A stretch of DNA of 5,238 nucleotides from CAMBDR01 sp046597185 (GTDB taxonomy: Bacteria > Pseudomonadota > Gammaproteobacteria > Burkholderiales > Burkholderiaceae_D). Positions 1-4,075 of this stretch are shown here, in pieces. The position numbers were made by a program, and so were the translations under genes. The notes under the pieces are model-generated. The model made no database searches and was not told the origin of the DNA. It saw nothing but the letters and a program-made list of their open reading frames with translations. The stretch is taken from NCBI GenBank assembly GCA_046597185.1, contig JBKJLF010000234.1:1-5238 (forward strand). The letters run 5' to 3'. Position 1 is the stretch's first letter, and each line of letters opens with the position of its first letter.

Positions 1-369
1 AACAATGAAAAAGAATTGCCGGACGCCTTTTTGCGCCGCTGCTTTTTCCACTACATTAAATTCCCTGACAAAGACACGATGCAGCAAATCGTCAATGTCC
101 ACTTCCCCAATCTCAAGCAAGAACTGCTGGCGCAAGCCCTGCAAACCTTTTATGAGCTGCGCGACATTGCAGGCTTGAAGAAAAAACCCTCCACTTCCGA
201 GTTTTTGGATTGGTTGAAATTGCTGCTGGCAGAAGATATTTCGGCTGAAGCCTTACGCAGCAAAGACCAAAAGCTGGTGGTGCCGCCTTTGCATGGTGCG
301 CTGCTGAAAAACGAACAGGATGTGCACCTGTTTGAACGCCTGGTATTTATGTCGCGCAATCATCGCTAA
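1..369 (+). CDS. MoxR-family AAA+ ATPase, C-terminal fragment (5' end outside window)
   Basis: The frame is open from base 1 and ends at TAA 367-369, leaving 122 residues of a longer protein; the Walker A and B motifs would lie upstream of the window. What is visible is the end of the AAA+ module. The segment LPDAFLRRC (fragment residues 6-14) carries the paired arginines typical of the arginine-finger region. The segment KKPSTSE (about 61-67), inside the helical lid, matches the sensor-2 region of MoxR ATPases that are paired with CoxE-like VWA proteins. Known for the family: ATP-driven cytoplasmic remodelling or cofactor insertion (as for CoxD and MoxR) together with a VWA partner. The next gene is exactly such a partner, 53 bases downstream on the same strand, so an operon is likely. 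The specific client protein cannot be told from this window. Confidence 0.85.
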   Translation, partial: NNEKELPDAFLRRCFFHYIKFPDKDTMQQIVNVHFPNLKQELLAQALQTFYELRDIAGLKKKPSTSEFLDWLKLLLAEDISAEALRSKDQKLVVPPLHGALLKNEQDVHLFERLVFMSRNHR

Positions 370-372
370 TGG

Positions 373-414
373 CGCTACTAATGGGACGCTACTAATGGGA
401 CGCTACTAATGGGA
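373..414 (+). repeat. Three perfect 14-bp tandem repeats between the ATPase and VWA genes
   Basis: The unit CGCTACTAATGGGA occurs three times without a mismatch (373-386, 387-400, 401-414). A partial, related sequence at 364-372 includes the ATPase stop codon. Each unit contains TAATG, where a stop codon and a start codon share one base. The final GGGA (411-414) lies 8 bases before the ATG of the VWA gene and is its only Shine-Dalgarno-like sequence. The array probably arose by slippage duplication and fills most of the intergenic space. Confidence 0.95.
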
Positions 415-422
415 CAACCACC

Positions 423-1592
423 ATGCTGATCGATTTTTTCTTCACCCTCAAAGGGGCCAAAGTGCCAGTTTCGATCAAAGAGTTTTTACTCTTGCTCGAA
501 GCCATGCAAGCGAATTTGATTGATATGTCGCTGGATGATTTTTATTATCTGGCGCGCCTGACGCTGGTCAAGGATGAGGCGCATTACGATAAATTTGATC
601 AAGCTTTCGGCCTGTATTTCAAAGGTATTGCCGCGCAATTTGATAGCAAGGCTGAAATTCCACTCGATTGGCTGATGCAGCGCATGAAGCGCGAACTGAC
701 CGACGAGCAAATCGCACAACTGGAAAAGTTCGGCTACGACAAGCTGATGGATCGTTTGCAAGAGCTGTTGAAAGAGCAAAACGAGCGGCACGAAGGTGGC
801 AGCAAATGGATAGGCACGGGCGGCACCTCCCCCTTTGGCAATGGCGGCACCAACCCGGAAGGGGTGCGCATTGGTGGCAAGGGTGGTAAGCGCACCGCCG
901 TCAAGGTGTGGGAAGCACGAACTTACCGCGATTATGACGGCGAGCGCGAACTGGGCACGCGCAATATCAAAGTCGCATTGCGGCGATTGCGCCGCTTTGC
1001 GCGCCAGGGCGTGGCCGAAGAATTGGCGCTCGATGCCACCATCCGCGCCACCGCCAATAATGCCGGGTATCTGGATATAAAAATGCAGCCCGAGCGCAGA
1101 AACAATATCAAAGTGTTGATGTTGTTTGATGTCGGTGGTTCGATGGATGACCATATCGAACGGGCAGAAGAATTATTTTCTGCCTCCAAGACTGAATTCA
1201 AGAATATGGAATTTTATTATTTCCATAATTGCGTCTACGACCACCTGTGGAAAAACAATCACCGCCGTCATGCCGAACGCTTTGAAACCTGGGATTTATT
1301 GCGCAAATATCCGCCCGATACCAAGCTCATTTTTGTGGGTGACGCCACCATGAGTCCGTATGAAATTCTACAGCCCGGCGGCTCGGTGGAATATAACAAC
1401 CCGGAAGCGGGCGCGGCTTGGATGCAACGGTTTACCTCGACCTTTCCCAAGCATATTTGGCTCAATCCGGAGCCGGAAAACATTTGGCAATATCGTCAGT
1501 CGATCGGCATCATGCGCGACTTGGTGGGGCAACGCATGTTCCCCATTACCATTGACGGCTTGGAGCGCGCCATGCGTTGCCTCAGTAAATAA
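423..1592 (+). CDS. VWA domain-containing protein, CoxE-like
   Basis: 389 residues, complete, ATG 423 to TAA 1590-1592 with a second in-frame stop TGA directly after. The N-terminal part (about 1-122) is helical and charged. A glycine-rich linker follows (about 125-155). The VWA domain begins near residue 228 with a hydrophobic strand and the metal-site motif FDVGGSMDDH (235-244). A later conserved stretch, FVGDATMSPYEI (304-315), probably supplies the second acidic metal-site residue (D307). There is no signal peptide or membrane segment, so it should be cytoplasmic. Known for the family: CoxE-like VWA proteins work with MoxR/CoxD ATPases, and the preceding gene encodes one. The first serine of the canonical DxSxS motif is glycine here; from memory DxGGSM is common in this subfamily. 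The ribosome site is weak (GGGA, 8 bases upstream) and comes from the tandem repeat, which suggests coupling to upstream translation. The target protein is unknown. Confidence 0.88.
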   Translation: MLIDFFFTLKGAKVPVSIKEFLLLLEAMQANLIDMSLDDFYYLARLTLVKDEAHYDKFDQAFGLYFKGIAAQFDSKAEIPLDWLMQRMKRELTDEQIAQLEKFGYDKLMDRLQELLKEQNERHEGGSKWIGTGGTSPFGNGGTNPEGVRIGGKGGKRTAVKVWEARTYRDYDGERELGTRNIKVALRRLRRFARQGVAEELALDATIRATANNAGYLDIKMQPERRNNIKVLMLFDVGGSMDDHIERAEELFSASKTEFKNMEFYYFHNCVYDHLWKNNHRRHAERFETWDLLRKYPPDTKLIFVGDATMSPYEILQPGGSVEYNNPEAGAAWMQRFTSTFPKHIWLNPEPENIWQYRQSIGIMRDLVGQRMFPITIDGLERAMRCLSK

Positions 1593-1625
1593 TGAGTAAA
1601 TAATGAGTAATAATGAGTAAATAAG
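1584..1625 (+). repeat. Imperfect 11-bp tandem repeats over the VWA gene's stop codon
   Basis: The unit AGTAAATAATG occurs at 1584-1594 and 1595-1605, then with one A missing at 1606-1615, then as a partial copy at 1616-1625 (AGTAAATAAG). The first copy is the coding end of the VWA gene (Ser-Lys-stop), so the array looks like a repeated duplication of the gene's last codons. It puts stop codons in all three plus-strand frames. Confidence 0.92.
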
Positions 1626-1643
1626 CGTCAATGACGTTTATTT
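1619..1643. terminator. Stem-loop between convergent genes, probable bidirectional terminator
   Basis: Arms 1619-1629 (AAATAAGCGTC) and 1633-1643 (GACGTTTATTT) pair over 11 positions with one G-T wobble and a 3-base loop. The hairpin lies in the 45-base gap between the VWA gene and the convergent SDR gene. Its right arm contains the SDR stop codon, and its left arm contains the last repeat unit after the VWA gene. It has A-rich and T-rich ends, but GC content is low and there is no long T run after either arm, so its strength is uncertain. Confidence 0.5.
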
Positions 1644-2393
1644 GGGTTGCATGCGAATCGCGCCATCCAGGCGAATGGTTTCGCCATTTAGCATCATGTT
1701 TTCGATGATGGCTTTGGCGAGTTGAGCGTATTCGTCGGGTTTGCCCAGGCGTGAAGGGAAAGGCACCATCTTGCCCAGCGCGTCTTGCACTTCCTGCGGC
1801 ATGCCCAATAACATCGGCGTTTCAAAAATACCGGGGGCAATCGTCATCACGCGGATGCCGTTACGCGACAAATCGCGCGCCATCGGCAAGGTTAAACCCA
1901 CCACGGCCGCTTTGGATGCCGCGTAGGCCGCCTGCCCCATTTGGCCATCAAACGCTGCCACCGAAGCGGTATTGATGATGATGCCGCGCTCGCCTTGTAC
2001 GTCCGCCGTTTTACCCATGGCCTCGGCAGCCAGGCGCGCCATATTGAAGGTGCCGACCAAATTGATATTCACCGCGCGCTGAAATGCATCCAACGGGTGC
2101 GGCCCGTCTTTGCCCACGGTTTTAATGGCGGGTGCCACGCCGGCGCAGTTAATTAAACCACGCAAGGTGCCCAACGCGGTGGCAGCGGCCACCACCGCCA
2201 TGCCGTCGGCTTCGGACGTGACATCGCACTTCACAAACTGGCCTTGCAACTGCGCCGCCAGTTTTTCGCCTGCTTCGGCCTGGACATCGGCCAGCACCAC
2301 TTTGCCACCATTGGCGGCCAGCATGTGCGCCGTGGCCGCGCCCAAGCCGGACGCCCCACCCGTGATGATGAATACATTGTTTTGGATTTGCAT
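1638..2393 (-). CDS. Short-chain dehydrogenase, HSD10 / 3-hydroxyacyl-CoA dehydrogenase type 2-like
   Basis: 251 residues, complete, with ATG complementary to 2391-2393 and a good ribosome site (GAGGA, 2398-2402, about 5 bases away). The Rossmann cofactor motif TGGASGLG is at 11-18. Asp36 after the second strand favours NAD(H) over NADP(H). The NCAG motif is at 82-85. The catalytic tetrad is visible as Asn111, Ser144, Tyr157 and Lys161 (YAASK). The stretch CAGVAPAIKTVGKDG (83-97) and the ending RLDGAIRM are typical of type-2 3-hydroxyacyl-CoA dehydrogenases (the HSD17B10 group). These oxidise 3-hydroxyacyl-CoA or 2-methyl-3-hydroxybutyryl-CoA to the 3-keto form in fatty acid or branched-chain amino acid breakdown. 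Length is normal. No other beta-oxidation gene is in view, so the substrate is inferred from family resemblance only. It is convergent with the VWA gene and about 100 bases downstream of the transporter gene on the same strand. Confidence 0.9.
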   Translation of the reverse strand: MQIQNNVFIITGGASGLGAATAHMLAANGGKVVLADVQAEAGEKLAAQLQGQFVKCDVTSEADGMAVVAAATALGTLRGLINCAGVAPAIKTVGKDGPHPLDAFQRAVNINLVGTFNMARLAAEAMGKTADVQGERGIIINTASVAAFDGQMGQAAYAASKAAVVGLTLPMARDLSRNGIRVMTIAPGIFETPMLLGMPQEVQDALGKMVPFPSRLGKPDEYAQLAKAIIENMMLNGETIRLDGAIRMQPK

Positions 2394-2404
2394 TTTTTCC
2401 TCGT

Positions 2405-2431
2405 TAAATATTAATGAGATCAGCGCGTCAA
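2405..2431 (-). promoter_or_regulatory. Weak candidate promoter for the SDR gene
   Basis: Read on the minus strand, TTGACG (complement of 2426-2431) is followed after 15 bases by TATTTA (complement of 2405-2410), just ahead of the ribosome site. The -35 fits well, but the spacer is short and the start point would fall almost on the ribosome site. A second possible -10, TACAAT (in the complement of 2464-2469), has no matching -35. The SDR gene may instead be read through from the transporter gene. Confidence 0.22.
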
Positions 2432-2493
2432 TACCACCCGCAAATTGCCGAGCTTAGCCCACATTGTAACGAGGATTTGATCCTGGGCAGCGT

Positions 2494-3393
2494 TCAGGGC
2501 GGTGGATTTTGATGATGATAGCCTCGCGTGGTCAAAAACAAACCAAACAATAGCAACAAACCACCGCCGATTTGAATCCAACTCAAGGCTTCGTTAAATA
2601 AAATCCAAGCTGCGCCAGCACCGACCAAAGGCATTACCAATAAGCTAATCGAAGACAAGGCAACTGGTAGGTGATGAGACGCATAAGCAATCATGGTCTG
2701 GCCAAGAATTTGCGAAACAATAGCCAACCCGAAGAGCGGTAACCAATAAACCAAGCTTTGCGGAAAGAAATGCCCCGGCATCAAAAGTGCGAATGGCAAT
2801 AACACCAAGCCACTGATCGTCGTAATCCATGCCATCAGGCGCGCGCTGGAATAATGCAAGCGGGCAGCTTTGACTAATAATTGATAGCCAGCATGAAAGC
2901 CCGCACTTATCAAACCAAGAAAATCACCCAACAACCCGGTTCCACCATTCTTAAAACTGGCACCGAGTAGCCCCGCTGCGCCGATCAGCGCCACGACCAT
3001 GCCAATCAAGAATATTCTAGCAAATTTGGTATGATGCACCTTCCAGATGATGAAGGCAATGACCACAGGGGCTAAATTGAGCAATAATGTCGCATTCGCC
3101 ACAGTCGTATAATGCAAAGACTGGTGATATAAAAACATATCTCCGGCAAAATAGAGCCCGGCAAAAAGCAACACTTTATGCAGATCAATCCAGCGTTCCT
3201 GCGACCTGTCTTCCTTCTCGCTGGCAAGCGCCCAAATCCACAAGAATGGTGTCGCTAACGCAAAACGCCAAAATGCAGATGCAACCGGCCCCACATCCAC
3301 GTATCGCATGAACACACCAGTAAAACCCAATGCGCTACCACCAGCCAATAAACAAATAAAGGCACCAAATGAAAAATGTTTTGAAGTAGGCAT
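2494..3393 (-). CDS. EamA-family (DMT superfamily) inner-membrane transporter
   Basis: 299 residues from ATG (complement of 3391-3393) to TGA (complement of 2494-2496). About ten hydrophobic segments can be placed (roughly 8-29, 36-56, 73-92, 98-118, 125-145, 153-172, 186-205, 215-235, 244-266, 272-289), which is the two-repeat EamA layout and the family's usual length. The N-terminal pattern GGSALGFTGVFMRY with the following SAFWRFALATP, and the end of the first repeat LLLNLAPVVIAF, are typical of drug/metabolite exporters. The tail is short and polar (HHQNPPP). Substrate cannot be inferred; members move amino acids, nucleotides, metabolites or drugs. The frame stays open 20 codons upstream to a TTG at 3453. 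I prefer the ATG because it begins just before the first membrane segment and has GGA 8 bases upstream, whereas the upstream residues are not membrane-like and the TTG has no well-spaced ribosome site. Confidence 0.9.
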   Translation of the reverse strand: MPTSKHFSFGAFICLLAGGSALGFTGVFMRYVDVGPVASAFWRFALATPFLWIWALASEKEDRSQERWIDLHKVLLFAGLYFAGDMFLYHQSLHYTTVANATLLLNLAPVVIAFIIWKVHHTKFARIFLIGMVVALIGAAGLLGASFKNGGTGLLGDFLGLISAGFHAGYQLLVKAARLHYSSARLMAWITTISGLVLLPFALLMPGHFFPQSLVYWLPLFGLAIVSQILGQTMIAYASHHLPVALSSISLLVMPLVGAGAAWILFNEALSWIQIGGGLLLLFGLFLTTRGYHHQNPPP

Positions 3394-3408
3394 AGTATTA
3401 ATCCAATA

Positions 3409-3437
3409 GTTATATGATTTGTGGCAATCAAAAACAA
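3409..3437 (-). promoter_or_regulatory. Candidate promoter of the EamA transporter gene
   Basis: On the minus strand TTGTTT (complement of 3432-3437) and TATAAC (complement of 3409-3414) are separated by exactly 17 bases. The -10 matches five of six consensus bases; the -35 matches only three. Transcription would start near 3402, giving a very short leader before the ATG at 3393 that would clip the weak GGA ribosome site. Confidence 0.35.
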
Positions 3438-3571
3438 TTACCAACACAGACAATCCTTATCCCGCTTGCGAGCGAATTACCCAACCAAGTACGCTGGTAA
3501 GCGCTGGGCAACCATCAATTCAAAGGAAAAAAAAGAACATTCTTCGCACTACCGTCATCTATGAAAGCAGT

Positions 3572-3723
3572 GTATCACCGCTGGCCAATGGTGTACCGAA
3601 TTGCCGTAGAAAACAATGCATTTGCCCAACAGGGTTGTTTTGGGTAGGGCAAACAACTTATGGCATAGGAAAATGCCAACGGCAGTAGAAAGCCACGCTG
3701 CTGCGCGGCTTTCTTTATTTCTT
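3572..3723 (+). ncRNA. Candidate structured small RNA ending in an intrinsic terminator
   Basis: Four structures stand end to end. First, a hairpin with arms 3572-3579 and 3590-3596 (7 bp, one bulged T). Second, a closing stem 3600-3607 with 3679-3686 (8 bp, one wobble). It encloses P2 (TTTGCCC 3621-3627 with GGGCAAA 3647-3653, continued by AACA/TGTT around a GGGT loop) and P3 (TGGCAT 3661-3666 with ATGCCA 3673-3678, loop AGGAAA), giving a three-way junction. Third, immediately after the closing stem, a terminator hairpin with its T-rich tail on the plus strand. That tail is the main reason for assigning the plus strand. I could not match it to 6S, tmRNA, SRP, RNase P or a known riboswitch class, and found no good promoter in front of it. 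The 5' end is unknown. It could also be antisense to the transporter leader. Confidence 0.35.
3687..3723 (+). terminator. Rho-independent terminator, plus strand
   Basis: AGAAAGCC (3687-3694) pairs perfectly with GGCTTTCT (3707-3714). An inner CGC/GCG pairing (3696-3698 with 3703-3705) lies beyond one A-C mismatch, and the loop is TGCT. The tail TTTATTTCTT (3714-3723) follows on the plus strand. In the minus direction the tail is poor, so this should act on plus-strand transcripts, although no plus-strand gene precedes it. Confidence 0.6.
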
Positions 3724-3736
3724 AAACTGACCTGGC

Positions 3737-3771
3737 TGTTACATTAACAAATCTGGTATCGGTTACGTAAC
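3737..3771. promoter_or_regulatory. Pair of related palindromes, possible operator
   Basis: TGTTA-CAT-TAACA (3737-3749) and the perfect 10-base palindrome GTTACGTAAC (3762-3771) share GTTA...TAAC half sites with starts about 24 bases apart. A weak minus-strand promoter (GTTACG, 17 bases, GTTAAT) would overlap both. No regulator gene is in the window, so this is only a pattern. Confidence 0.22.
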
Positions 3772-3848
3772 ACCTGCCGCAATGCATGATGGCGCGCCCA
3801 AACCGCTTCAAGCAACGTCAACCAGAACCACCAAAACTGCCAACCTCT

Positions 3849-3874
3849 GCTGGCATTAATATGTCAATACCAGC
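3849..3874 (-). other. 26-base inverted repeat that folds best as minus-strand RNA
   Basis: GCTGG (3849-3853) and CCAGC (3870-3874) close the repeat. Read as minus-strand RNA the whole element pairs over 11 positions, with two G-U wobbles and a CAUA loop. Read as plus-strand RNA the same positions give A-C mismatches. No T run follows on the minus strand, so it does not look like a terminator. Confidence 0.4.
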
Positions 3875-3963
3875 TTCGAAAGGGATTAAAAAGAAACAGA
3901 AATAGACACTAAACTTTTTAACCTATTTGTCTCAAAACGATTGACACAGTCCGGTTAAATAAT

Positions 3964-3994
3964 CACATCTTATATCGAACGCTTCGATGATGTG
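3964..3994. other. Bulged 12-bp hairpin downstream of hppA, possible second terminator
   Basis: CACATC (3964-3969) pairs with GATGTG (3989-3994), and ATCGAA (3974-3979) pairs with TTCGAT (3983-3988) around a CGC loop. A TTAT bulge (3970-3973) interrupts one side only. On the minus strand the hairpin is followed by ATTATTT, so it might act as a back-up terminator about 80 bases beyond the hppA stop codon. A protein-binding or processing site is equally possible. Confidence 0.45.
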
Positions 3995-4026
3995 TATTGG
4001 GTCTGTGCCGTTGTGCAGTGAACAGC

Positions 4027-4061
4027 AAAGCCCACGCCGAATTGAATCTGGCGTGGGCTTT
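4027..4061 (-). terminator. Strong terminator hairpin after hppA
   Basis: AAAGCCCACGCC (4027-4038) and GGCGTGGGCTTT (4050-4061) pair perfectly over 12 bp with an 11-base loop. It starts 14 bases past the hppA stop codon. The A-tract on one side and T-tract on the other let it work in both directions, although the T run after the stem is only three bases long. Confidence 0.78.
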
Positions 4062-4075
4062 CATGCGGTCAAAGC

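Larger units (their letters stand above)
3454..4026. other. Gene-free gap between hppA and the transporter gene, rich in inverted repeats
   Basis: About 570 bases with no open frame that has a start, ribosome site and recognisable protein. Two similar small hairpins stand at 3463-3474 (CGCT/AGCG, loop TGCG) and 3492-3503 (CGCT/AGCG, loop GGTA). An A-rich stretch follows at 3522-3536, then the structured segment 3572-3723, two related palindromes at 3737-3771, and hairpins at 3849-3874 and 3964-3994. The number of paired elements suggests RNA-level or regulatory function more than a decayed gene. I see no terminal repeats or transposase remnant that would mark a mobile element. Confidence 0.7.

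Noticed and set aside
486..1154. Minus-strand frame of 222 codons opposite the VWA gene
   Set aside because: Shadow of the VWA coding frame; its translation has no family resemblance and lacks a ribosome site.
2472..2484. Short inverted repeat AGGAT-TTG-ATCCT after the transporter gene as a terminator
   Set aside because: Only a 5-bp stem with no T run on the minus strand; too weak to call.
3463..3503. Two CGCT/AGCG hairpins as a guanidine-II riboswitch upstream of a transporter
   Set aside because: Their loops are TGCG and GGTA, not the required ACGR, and the stems are only 4 bp.
3561..3647. Plus-strand ATG frame of 28 codons
   Set aside because: No Shine-Dalgarno sequence before the ATG and no recognisable protein feature; its stop falls within a predicted stem.
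3419..3688. Plus-strand open frame of 89 codons ending at the plus-strand terminator
   Set aside because: Starts at a TTG with no ribosome site and overlaps the transporter promoter. The composition is cysteine- and basic-rich without a recognisable domain. The frame runs through all the paired RNA stems. The terminator fits a structured RNA better, although a small protein cannot be fully excluded.
3602..3691. Inverted TGCCGT/ACGGCA with direct GTAGAAA copies as a miniature mobile element
   Set aside because: The left GTAGAAA copy lies inside the inverted repeat and the right copy outside, so they cannot be a target-site duplication; the stems are better explained as RNA structure.
3941..3946. 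Perfect TTGACA as a plus-strand -35 box
   Set aside because: At 16-18 bases downstream there is only CACATC-like sequence, not a -10, and nothing plausible begins after it.
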